Part shown: piece after piece, positions 1 to 4,552 of the stretch
Layout of the letters: the number at the start of each line of letters is the position of its first letter
Numbering within the stretch: the first letter of the stretch is position 1
NCBI GenBank assembly: GCA_030039695.1
Contig: JASHVB010000797.1
Span: 1-5,260 of the forward strand
DNA from: Acetobacteraceae bacterium
Lineage (GTDB): Bacteria > Pseudomonadota > Alphaproteobacteria > Acetobacterales > Acetobacteraceae
DNA: 5,260 nucleotides
Direction: 5' to 3'
The notes under the pieces: generated by a model
Told to the model about the DNA's origin: nothing
The model's input: the letters and a program-made list of their open reading frames with translations, nothing else
The model's database searches: none
Position numbers and translations under genes: made by a program

Positions 1-258
1 TCGTGCAAGGCGGTCCGAGTAGTGGTGTTTTAGACGCTGTAGAATCGTATAAATGAGCGGATCCTCAAATGAGCGGCTGACCAGGTCGTTACCCAGAAAA
101 GGAGGCGGTGTGGCCAGTTCCTCACATGGCAGCCGGATGCGCCGGCTGACGTGTTGTCCCGCGTCGGACCGCCAATCGATGGTTGGAATAAATGTTATCG
201 CGTCATGTACTGGCGCATCGAGCAGCGCCGCGAGCCGCGGTAATCCACGCACTCTCAT
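1..258 (-). CDS. Hypothetical protein, C-terminus beyond the window edge
   Basis: An open frame of 86 codons runs from an ATG at 258 leftward and is still open at base 1, so the C-terminus is missing. The frame is closed upstream by a TAG at 291-289, which limits any earlier start to about ten codons. No strong ribosome binding site is visible. The translation looks like real protein, not an antisense shadow: it has balanced charge, a hydrophobic stretch around residues 17-28 (VHDAITFIPTID), a proline-rich turn PPPFLGNDL near 51-59, and an amphipathic C-terminal part ending LQRLKHHYSDRLAR. I do not recognise the family and assign no function. It lies on the same strand as the fragment at 372-605 and could be a downstream neighbour or a frameshifted continuation of it. 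The plus strand across the same bases is also open but gives an arginine/serine-rich translation without protein character. Confidence 0.45.
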   Translation of the reverse strand, partial: MRVRGLPRLAALLDAPVHDAITFIPTIDWRSDAGQHVSRRIRLPCEELATPPPFLGNDLVSRSFEDPLIYTILQRLKHHYSDRLAR

Positions 259-420
259 GGCCCAAGGTCTCGATTGGCCCGAGGGCAACTATGCCGTCTA
301 CGCCCGTTGACACGCCGCGGGTTGGTCATCATCTACACGAGATCGCGATAGCCTATGCCATCGCGACGACGCTAGCGTTCTTCCCAGCATACGGTCTCGT
401 CGCCAAAGTGGCGCACGTTA

Positions 421-540
421 AAGCCAAGACTTCCGTCGTAGAGCGCCGATACGTTTTGTGACAGGTTCTTCCAATCGTCTACCAGCATGATGCTGGTACC
501 GGCATTTTCTTGCGCATTCCGTACCGCCGTTGCGGTTTCC
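421..540 (-). repeat. Inverted diverged repeat, copy A (partner 2851-2970)
   Basis: The reverse complement of this 120-bp block aligns with 2851-2970 over its full length with only small compensating indels. By eye, about three quarters of positions match. The best-kept parts are the GAAACCGCAAC stretch, CGCAAGAAAATG, TTGGAAG and ACGACGGA. The copies lie in opposite orientation about 2.4 kb apart. Confidence 0.7.
480..498. repeat. Near-perfect palindrome inside inverted repeat copy A
   Basis: The 19 bases taccagcatgatgctggta form two 9-base arms around a single central base. The matching site in copy B (2895-2910) also keeps a hairpin, accagc-atta-gctggt, although its length and loop differ. 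This may be a structured DNA or RNA element, or chance within a coding stretch. Confidence 0.55.
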
Positions 541-666
541 GTCGAAATTGCAGAGTGGTATGCGATCGCAATACAAGCGCGCATCTTGGGCCGCCCGCGC
601 AGCACAGGAAAGAAGAAGCTGCCGTCGGTTGGGCTATCGGTTGATCCACGCGCACACAGCTTGGAT

Positions 667-690
667 TTAAGCCGGGCATTTCAGGCCGCC
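667..690 (-). repeat. Degenerate terminal inverted repeat of an IS66-type element
   Basis: IS66-family ends characteristically begin with GTAA. At 667 the sequence reads ttaagccggg, resembling a mutated GTAAGC end, and it lies 29 bases beyond the presumed ancestral stop codon of the adjacent tnpC remnant. In the better-kept IS66 end at 3236 the corresponding distance is 37 bases. The first base is not G, so the boundary is tentative. Confidence 0.35.
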
Positions 691-695
691 GGCGA

Positions 696-925
696 TCACC
701 TGTTCCGTGATTGCCAATTCCAGGGCGGGCAGTTCATCGAGCCCCCGGGCGAGATGCTCGGCAATGCGGACCGGCACTTCGGTGAGCCATGCTTGCGGAT
801 CAACGTCGTTCATGCGGGGTGCCGCGATCAGGCTGTACATCACGGCAGCCTGCGCAGCGCCGCCGTCAAACCCGGCGGCCATTCCAGGACCGGTGTCGCG
901 GAGCCAGCTCTCTCAGCGCCCGTTT
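696..925 (-). pseudogene. IS66-family transposase (tnpC) C-terminal remnant
   Basis: Read on the minus strand, this is the end of an IS66 transposase, the DDE-type enzyme that moves the element. The typical blocks appear in order: ERALR-like KRALRELAPRHRSW near 925-885, then AGFDGGAAQAAVMYSLI (family form AGSD-GG...YSLI), then MNDVDPQAW, then RIAEHLARGLDEL, and finally PPWNWQSRNR before a TGA at 698-696 (family form LDELLPWNW). At least two frameshifts are needed to read it through: one after the RHRSW segment near 883, and one between LDEL and PWNW near 730. Nothing upstream of about 925 resembles the rest of TnpC, and no tnpA or tnpB is present, so this is a non-functional 3' end. The sequence differs clearly from the IS66 remnant at 3273-3492, so two separate IS66-type elements have visited this region. 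Confidence 0.85.
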
Positions 926-1198
926 CCCACGCTGTAGCGAGCGCTCAGCCTTCGGAAGGCTGGAGATGACCGGTTCACAGCGAAGCCGTAGTAGTTAGTC
1001 ATTGTGGATAGTTCACTGCCGTGGTGCGTCGTTCGTAAGTTTTTGCGGTTTCCCTGCTACCGTTGCGCAAATTGTCCCTTCGTTGCCCTTGCCGGATTGA
1101 TGTTTTTATCGCTATGAGCGCAAGCAAAACGCAATTGAAGAACACAAGTACGTCAGACACTGTGACATGACAGCGCGCTTCCAATGCGGATAAGGTGG
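926..1198. other. Stretch without an identifiable gene
   Basis: I see no supportable gene, RNA or mobile-element signature here. Part of it, about 1000-1190, is more AT-rich than its surroundings. A minus-strand open frame covers 1238-999, but it starts inside the repeat that ends lysR and has no ribosome binding site or family resemblance. The right edge is the sharp point at which homology to the lysR/NTF2 unit begins. Confidence 0.5.
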
Positions 1199-1240
1199 CA
1201 GTCGGCAAACTGGCACGGGGCGTTGGCATACGTGCCATAG
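1199..1240 (+). pseudogene. Residual 3' end of a lost lysR copy
   Basis: These 42 bases read QSANWHGALAYVP followed by TAG. The intact LysR at 3546-4457 ends QSADWRGALAYVP followed by TAG, so only two residues differ (D to N and R to H). Homology stops abruptly at 1198/1199, which corresponds to the codon 290/291 boundary of the intact gene. The left unit therefore once carried a lysR in the same position relative to its NTF2-like gene, and everything upstream of the last 13 codons has been deleted or replaced. What remains cannot encode a regulator. Confidence 0.85.
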
Positions 1241-1291
1241 CTATTCACGATAGGGATCCCCGGAAAACACTATTACCGATCGTATGCGAGA
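1217..1291 (+). promoter_or_regulatory. Invariant 75-bp leader upstream of NTF2 gene 1
   Basis: All 75 bases are identical to 4434-4508, whereas the genes that follow are only about 91% identical. The block holds a small hairpin, ggca-tacg-tgcc (1225-1236), the palindrome gggatccc, and a possible promoter: TTGGCA at 1223-1228 and a weak CACGAT at 1246-1251, spaced 17 bp. The promoter call is speculative. The conservation itself is seen directly. Confidence 0.4.
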
Positions 1292-1335
1292 CTATGCTTG
1301 ATGACCTTCGCCACTTCCCAGGCAGGAGGTTCAAC

Positions 1336-1767
1336 ATGCTAAATCGTGAGTACGTCGAGAAGGTCATCAGCTTCTGTACCGAGAAGGCCGACTTAGTGGC
1401 CTTCCAGGCCCACACTACGCCCAACTTCGCCTGCGAGTTCATGGGCACTCAACCTTATGTTGGTGAATGGCATGGCGCGGATGCAGTCAAGCGCCAGTTC
1501 ATGTCCTTCAACGAGAATTTCACCTCGGACTTCGAGGTGACGCCGACCGAGATCTATCTCGATGCGGACAAGCGGGTCGCCGTCGCACGACTGCCGTCCC
1601 ATGCGCTGACCGATCTGGGCGGTATCGCTTACCGGCAGCACAGCGTGTGGTTCATCTATTTCGACGAACAAGACAGGGTGACGCGGGTGATCGAGTACTT
1701 GGATACCAGGCTCGTGGACGAAATGGTTGTGCATGTGCAGACAGCGAAGATGAAGGTATTGGAATGA
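1336..1767 (+). CDS. NTF2-like (SnoaL/ketosteroid-isomerase-like) protein, copy 1
   Basis: This 143-residue protein has the length and features of the SnoaL-like branch of the NTF2 superfamily: small cytosolic alpha+beta cone-shaped proteins that bind hydrophobic ligands or act as isomerases, cyclases or hydrolases. Visible landmarks are the N-terminal helix (REYVEKVISFCTEKADLVAF), the GEWHGADAVKRQF turn near 43-55 (family form G-x-y-x-G-xx-a), a central EIYLDADKRVAVAR strand pair, and the C-terminal YRQHSVWFIYFDEQDRV then IEYLDTRLVDE, matching the family YxDTxLV signature. The ATG at 1336 is chosen because a perfect AGGAGG lies 6 bases upstream (1324-1329). The frame is open further upstream to 1195, but that part is leader and lysR remnant. 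There is no signal peptide. It lacks an adjacent intact lysR, unlike copy 2. The substrate is unknown. About 25 residues differ from copy 2. Confidence 0.88.
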   Translation: MLNREYVEKVISFCTEKADLVAFQAHTTPNFACEFMGTQPYVGEWHGADAVKRQFMSFNENFTSDFEVTPTEIYLDADKRVAVARLPSHALTDLGGIAYRQHSVWFIYFDEQDRVTRVIEYLDTRLVDEMVVHVQTAKMKVLE

Positions 1768-1788
1768 TCATGCCTCGGACGTGGTGTA

Positions 1789-1814
1789 AGAACGATGCGA
1801 TGGCATCACGCTCT
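1789..1814 (+). promoter_or_regulatory. Intergenic hairpin downstream of NTF2 gene 1
   Basis: An inverted repeat folds around the loop GATG. The inner stem is ATGC/GCAT and the outer stem is AGAACG/CGCTCT with a two-base bulge. In this copy one outer pair is an A:C mismatch, while the partner at 5007-5032 pairs fully. No U-tract follows, so it is not a standard Rho-independent terminator. It lies between the NTF2-like gene and the GGAGG of the next ORF. Confidence 0.4.
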
Positions 1815-1833
1815 CTACGGAGGTGTCGACAGG

Positions 1834-2301
1834 ATGCCTGTGCGTACCCTGGCTTATGGGCTTTTTCAAAACGTCAAGTTGGGGAAAAGCCGTCGAATCC
1901 TGCCCCGTGCCGCGGACCAATCGAGGGTTGACGTAGTAAATTCTTCCGGCGGATGCATCGGGATGTTGGCCGGACGGAGAGGCCCGGCGAGGCCATCGAC
2001 GGGTGCCATGCTGTTGAGCAGTACCGTGCTGGCCACGGTTTCTCTTGGGCTTTTGGCCGCGCCTCAGGCTGCGAATGGTCCGCCTGCCGTTTGGCAATCC
2101 GGGACCATCGATCTGCGCGATGCGATCGCGGCACGTTGGTCGGTGACGCTGCACGTGCGCTCGGCGGCTCGGGTGCTGCACCGGCTTGATCTGACCCGGC
2201 TTCAACCACGGCCGTTCCATCCGAAGAAGGATGCTGCGGCGCAGGAGGAGTTTAAAAAAATTCCCGAGCCTTGTAGCGGAAGCCTTGCCGGCATCAGCTA
2301 A
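1834..2301 (+). pseudogene. ORF with export-signal-like segment, fused in frame to an IS630 remnant
   Basis: The ATG at 1834 follows GGAGG (1819-1823) at a 10-base spacing, and this site is kept in copy 2. An in-frame ATG at 1795 lies inside a hairpin and is less likely. Counting from 1834, residues of about 44-82 form a signal-peptide-like segment: MLAGRRGPARPSTGA, then a hydrophobic run of LLSSTVLATVSLGLLAA ending PQAAN. An internal ATG at 1963 could start a shorter protein with the signal at its N-terminus. Alphaproteobacterial outer-membrane and autotransporter proteins often begin this way, but the family is not identifiable. From about 2089 the same frame reads IS630 transposase sequence up to a TAA at 2299-2301. 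The exported protein body was presumably displaced by the insertion. Whether a fusion protein is made is unknown. Confidence 0.5.
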
Positions 2302-2305
2302 AGGA
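2089..2305 (+). pseudogene. IS630-family transposase remnant, middle region
   Basis: The frame reads IDLRDAIAARWSVTLHVRSA, RVLHRLDLTRLQPRPFHPKK, then DAAAQEEFKK. This is the winged-helix/linker part typical of IS630 transposases of the subgroup with R-L-x-L-T-x-x-Q-P-R-P-x-H-P-K and AQExFKKNF. At the run of seven A bases (2252-2258) the frame is lost, and the homology continues one base on as FPSLVAEALPASAKG, ending near 2305. In related proteins the catalytic core, beginning with a PIEIWFQDEARVGQ-like block, follows at this point. It is absent here. Both the helix-turn-helix N-terminus and the catalytic aspartates are missing, so this is a dead fragment. Confidence 0.82.
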
Positions 2306-2437
2306 TCACCGCCAGCTGTCTCTGCACACAGAGACTTTGCCACGCCTCGGCAACTTGGGTTCGCTCATGACGTGATCTCACCCAGCGGACGACGACGCAC
2401 AAAGCGCCGTGGCTTAGAATCGGCGACTTGCCGGGAT

Positions 2438-2611
2438 CTGTCAAATTATCAGCGGTACTTTCTATGGTGTATCGAGCTGGCGTTCAGCAAGCTCAAAGCT
2501 GCTGAGCGTAGTGTGCCGACGCTGCGTCGAACCGTTGGCAAAATCCTTGCAAGTTTCACCCCTACCGATTGTGCGAAATTCCTCCTACACTCGAGTTATG
2601 GTGCGACGTGA
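2438..2611 (+). pseudogene. IS630-family transposase remnant, C-terminal region
   Basis: The frame reads LSNYQRYFLWC IELAFSKLKA, AERSVPTLRRTVGKILASFTPTDCAKFLLHSSYGAT, then TGA at 2609-2611. It matches the end of IS630-type transposases, with family form LPPYSPDFNPIELAFAKLK...AERTVxxLWxAIGRxLxxFTPxECxNYFxxxGY. The E in IELAF should be the last acidic residue of the DDE triad. About four residues are missing after SKLKA, and the PPYSPDFNP block is badly worn. A possible upstream piece, HKAP-LRIGDL in another frame near 2396-2430, resembles the AHK...IEAAGA block. The FTPxEC ending belongs to a different IS630 subgroup from the FKKNF-type fragment at 2089-2305, so this is probably a second element rather than the other end of the first. 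Confidence 0.78.
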
Positions 2612-2626
2612 GCGGAATGCGCTCTA
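2611..2626 (+). repeat. Candidate IS630 right end with TA target
   Basis: The sequence agcggaatgcgctc (2611-2624) is followed immediately by TA at 2625-2626. IS630/Tc1-type elements insert at TA and often end very close to the transposase stop codon. The outward form, GAGCGCATTCC, resembles known ends of this subgroup as I recall them. The partner end is not in the window. Confidence 0.4.
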
Positions 2627-2850
2627 GCGAGGTGCCAACCGCCGAAACGGTGGTCGGCATCGGTGGTTGCGCCGTGGAGGGCATTAACAGACAGCACAAA
2701 ACAAGACCTTAGATCGTCCCTGGGCGGATCGATGTTCCTGGTCGGAACGGCGAAGCGCTTGCGGTCGTCCGGTATCGGGATGGCCTCGCGAAGGAGCGGA
2801 TCAGAGCCGTTATGCGATGTTGTGGCCGCACACCCGACCCGGGCCAGGAC
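2627..2850. other. Stretch without an identifiable gene
   Basis: I see no feature I can support here. On the minus strand a frame covering this stretch contains PIPDDRKRF, FAVPTRNIDPPRDDL and NALHGATTDADHRFGGW. These look somewhat protein-like, so a decayed gene is possible, but I recognise no family. The stretch lies between an IS630 end and the inverted repeat. Confidence 0.35.
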
Positions 2851-2970
2851 AGAAACCGCAACCGCAGGACAGAACACGCAAGAAAATGCTGCGTACCAGC
2901 ATTAGCTGGTGGACGGTTGGAAGGTTCTGTCGCAGAAATATGCGGCGCTTCCACGACGGACGTCCTGGTT
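2851..2970 (+). repeat. Inverted diverged repeat, copy B (partner 421-540)
   Basis: This is the plus-strand counterpart of 421-540. It encodes ETATAGQNTQENAAYQH, a TAG, then LVDGWKVLSQKYAAL, and after an extra base HDG, following the reading of copy A. It is interrupted by a stop and at least one frameshift, so it is not a working gene. The accagc-atta-gctggt hairpin at 2895-2910 corresponds to the palindrome of copy A. It abuts the IS6 remnant. Confidence 0.7.
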
Positions 2971-3235
2971 TCAAGAACGCCCGTTTGACGGGAGTGCTGT
3001 GTGCTGTGCGCCTGTATGGCCGCCCTGGCATAAGCCATCTGGTCTCGAGCAGATGATGGCCGGGCGCGGCGTATCGCTTGATCATTCGGCGATCGACAGA
3101 CGGGTCCAGAGGTACGCGCCCGAGATCGGGAATCGACTGCGCTGGCACTGACGCCGCCCGCGTTCGGAAAGCCGGCAGGTCGATGAGACTTGCATGGAGG
3201 TTGGCAGCAGGGCGTCGTAAGTTTAGCGACCGAGG
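2970..3235 (+). pseudogene. IS6-family transposase remnant, N-terminal half
   Basis: The segments follow the order of an IS6 (IS26-type) transposase: FKNARLTGVLCAVRLYGRPG (family form FKxARFPxxVILCAVRWYxRYxIS), then, after a one-base frameshift near 3036, LEQMMAGRGVSLDHSAIDRR, then VQRYAPEIGNRLRWH. An in-frame TGA at 3149-3151 interrupts it, after which the same frame continues RRPRSESRQVDETCMEVGSR. The D of VDET should be the first catalytic DDE aspartate. Codons 3215-3235 read S-stop-V-stop-R-P-R, which fits a decayed SYLYRA block. The gene is cut off exactly where the IS66 end starts at 3236, and the other catalytic residues are absent. It is inactive. Confidence 0.88.
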
Positions 3236-3272
3236 GTAAGCGGCGCTCCGCGACCCTGTCGGGGTGGGGTTG
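3236..3272 (-). repeat. Right terminal end of a second IS66-family element
   Basis: The sequence starts GTAAGCGGCGCTCCGCGACC, with the GTAA terminus expected of IS66-family inverted repeats. It is followed after about 17 bases by the stop codon of a tnpC remnant read leftward. It therefore marks the tnpC-proximal end of the element. The bases just outside are IS6 transposase codons. Confidence 0.7.
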
Positions 3273-3492
3273 TCAGTGAACCTGCTCGGCCGGCCAATGC
3301 CACGGCATGAGCTCGTCGATGCTGGGATTGCGACCAACCGTCGACAGGTGCGTTAGCACGTGGATGAGGCAAGCTACGGGTTGACCAGCTTCAACTTGCA
3401 GATCTCACTGAGCGACACCATGCAGGCCCGACCAGAGCCCCGTCATCACTGCTGCAAAGAGACTGTTCTTCCTTGATAATTTTACAGGCCTC
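3273..3492 (-). pseudogene. IS66-family transposase (tnpC) C-terminal remnant, second element
   Basis: On the minus strand the segments read EACKIIKEEQSLCSSDDGA (3492 leftward; family form ERAIRxIxLGRKNxLFAGSDxGG), then a frameshift, then EICKLKLVNP (family ETCKLNGVDP), another shift, then ACLIHVLTHLSTVGRNPSID and ELMPWHWPAEQVH, ending at TGA 3275-3273. The ELMPWHW block is diagnostic of the IS66 TnpC C-terminal domain. Only about the last 75 residues remain and the frame is broken at least twice, so it is inactive. Its truncated inner edge lies about 53 bp before the lysR start codon, so IS66 DNA now forms much of the sequence upstream of lysR. Confidence 0.82.
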
Positions 3493-3545
3493 CATTGAGT
3501 CGGCTATGAAGCCGAGGCGGCACAGGCGTTGTCATTGCTGAACAC

Positions 3546-4457
3546 ATGAACCTCAGGCAGCTCGGCTACTTCGTCGCGGTCGTCGACTCAGGCAGTTTCT
3601 CGCGTGCTGCCAAGCGCGCGAATGTCGCGCAACCGGCGTTGAGCGAGCAGATCGCCGGCTTAGAGGACGAACTTGGGATCCGTCTGTTGATCCGCAGTCA
3701 GCGCGGCATCGAGGCGACGGCGGCCGGATTGATGCTCTATGGCCGGGCCCGATCGGTCCTGACCGCAATCGACAATATCCGCGATGAGCTGAAAAGCGAC
3801 AGCGAACCCTCTGGGGAAGTGATCATTGGACTGCCCTCGGCTTTAGGAGCCATGCTGGCCTCACCCATCGTCTCGGCGGTTGTCCAGCGACATCCGAAAT
3901 TGCGGGTTCGGATTGTTGAGGCACCGAGCTACCTCCACCGGCAAAGCCTGCGTCGTGGTGACCTGGATTTGGCGATCATCTTCGATGATGAAGTGCTGCC
4001 GGCCTTCGAACGCCGCCCGCTCTACACGCAGCAACTCTTTCTGGTTGACCAACGTGACGGCCGGCGAGGGTCCTCCGAGCTGGCATCACTCGCCGACCTG
4101 GCCGGCGTCCCGCTGCTTATGCCGGGTCGTAGCACGCGTGAGTCGGTTGTGTTGGCGCTACAGAGTGTCGGCTTCGAGGCAAACGTCGTGGCCGAGGCCA
4201 ATTCGACCCGAACGCTCCTGGCACTGGTCGATGCTGGGGTCGGTGCGGCGATCGTGCCCTCCTGGGTGGCGGATCGTGGTGATTTGCGGTGGCGTCGGCT
4301 CGCCGAACCGATCTCGCCGATGACGGTCTCGCTCTACACGGCCGCAGGCGTGCCCCGGAGTGAAACCGTGAACGCCGTCATCCAGCTCGCCGAGCGGATC
4401 ATTCTGGAGCGAGTTCAGTCGGCAGACTGGCGTGGGGCGTTGGCATACGTGCCATAG
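3546..4457 (+). CDS. LysR-type transcriptional regulator (Nac/CynR-like)
   Basis: This is a complete 303-residue regulator of standard LysR length. Residues 1-60 form the winged helix-turn-helix DNA-binding domain: MNLRQLGYFVAVVDSGSFSR, AAKRANVAQPALSEQIAGLE, with the LLIRSQRGIEATAAG wing. A linker helix leads to the periplasmic-binding-protein-like effector domain from about residue 92 (GEVIIGLPSALGAMLASPIV), which resembles the Nac-like subgroup. Such proteins act as cytoplasmic tetramers that respond to a small ligand. The effector is unknown. No strong Shine-Dalgarno precedes the ATG at 3546. It is kept because homology begins at MNLRQL. A possible -10, GATAAT (3475-3480), lies within the IS66 remnant, with only a weak -35. 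The NTF2-like gene begins 95 bp downstream on the same strand and is the obvious candidate target, by inference. The last 13 codons are duplicated at 1199-1240. Confidence 0.95.
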   Translation: MNLRQLGYFVAVVDSGSFSRAAKRANVAQPALSEQIAGLEDELGIRLLIRSQRGIEATAAGLMLYGRARSVLTAIDNIRDELKSDSEPSGEVIIGLPSALGAMLASPIVSAVVQRHPKLRVRIVEAPSYLHRQSLRRGDLDLAIIFDDEVLPAFERRPLYTQQLFLVDQRDGRRGSSELASLADLAGVPLLMPGRSTRESVVLALQSVGFEANVVAEANSTRTLLALVDAGVGAAIVPSWVADRGDLRWRRLAEPISPMTVSLYTAAGVPRSETVNAVIQLAERIILERVQSADWRGALAYVP

Positions 4458-4508
4458 CTATTCACGATAGGGATCCCCGGAAAACACTATTACCGATCGT
4501 ATGCGAGA
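4434..4508 (+). promoter_or_regulatory. Invariant 75-bp leader upstream of NTF2 gene 2
   Basis: This block is identical to 1217-1291 and overlaps the last eight codons of lysR, counting its stop. The hairpin ggca-tacg-tgcc sits across the lysR stop codon (4442-4453). The possible promoter elements are TTGGCA at 4440-4445 and CACGAT at 4463-4468. Part of its conservation on this side could come from coding for the LysR C-terminus, but 4458-4508 lies between the genes and is also unchanged. Confidence 0.4.
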
Positions 4509-4552
4509 TTATGCTTGATGACCTTCTCCAATTCTCTGGCAGGAGGCCCCAC

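Larger units (their letters stand above)
372..605 (-). pseudogene. Unrecognised gene fragment sharing a motif with 2851-2970
   Basis: An open frame of 77 residues starts at an ATG at 605 without a convincing ribosome binding site and stops at 372. Residues of about 22-58 carry the best protein-like signal, including the stretch LVDDWKNLSQNVSALYDG. The same stretch reappears, diverged and frameshifted, on the plus strand at 2851-2970 as LVDGWKVLSQKYAAL followed by HDG in another frame. Conservation at the amino-acid level in two diverged copies suggests that the ancestral sequence was translated. The first 20 or so residues have no match in the second copy, so the start may be a remnant or a junction. 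I do not recognise the family. It may be a broken piece of a mobile-element gene, because the second copy sits directly against an IS6-type transposase remnant. Confidence 0.35.
1199..2042 (+). repeat. Long direct repeat, copy 1 (partner 4416-5260)
   Basis: This block aligns collinearly with 4416-5260. The offset is 3217 bp through the NTF2 gene and 3218 bp after a single-base indel just beyond the stop codon. The NTF2 coding parts differ at about 38 of 432 bases by hand count. The left edge at 1199 is a true breakpoint. The right edge given here is only where copy 2 meets the window end, so the repeat may be longer. It includes the lysR 3' end, the leader, the NTF2-like gene and the 5' part of the next ORF. 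Confidence 0.93.

Noticed and set aside
51..77. Direct repeat aaatgagcgg (51-60 and 68-77)
   Set aside because: There are only two 10-base copies inside a likely coding frame, which is compatible with chance. There is no array structure, and no CRISPR-like repeat was seen anywhere in the window.
341..367. CGCGAT/ATCGCG inverted repeat as a regulatory hairpin or terminator
   Set aside because: The stem is only six pairs, with no U-tract and no gene placement that would give it a role.
487..969. 160-residue plus-strand open frame
   Set aside because: It lies opposite the IS66 tnpC remnant and the minus-strand fragment, both of which show recognisable or repeated protein signatures on the other strand. 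The plus-strand translation has none.
1195..1335. N-terminal extension of NTF2 copy 1 back to 1195
   Set aside because: The extension consists of lysR remnant and leader sequence, is absent from the copy 2 frame, and bypasses the strong AGGAGG at 1324-1329.
2249..2262. A run of seven A bases (tttaaaaaaa) at the frame break in the IS630 remnant as a programmed -1 frameshift site
   Set aside because: A -1 shift leads to a TAG within five codons. The continuation FPSLVAEALP needs +1 or -2, and the downstream catalytic core is missing anyway, so ordinary decay is simpler.
2318..2335. gtctct-gcacac-agagac hairpin as an IS end
   Set aside because: The stem is short, no matching partner end was found in the window, and it lies in a degraded stretch between two IS630 remnants.
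1768..2343. 191-residue minus-strand open frame
   Set aside because: Its antisense translation is basic, serine/proline-rich and without family features. It lies opposite the signal-like ORF and the IS630 remnant, and the corresponding frame in copy 2 adds no support.
2810..3337. 175-residue minus-strand open frame
   Set aside because: It crosses the IS6 remnant in antisense, the IS6/IS66 junction and the end of the IS66 tnpC, so it cannot represent one ancestral gene.
3880..4323. 147-residue plus-strand frame overlapping lysR
   Set aside because: It is a tryptophan/arginine-rich shadow of the LysR effector domain in another frame.
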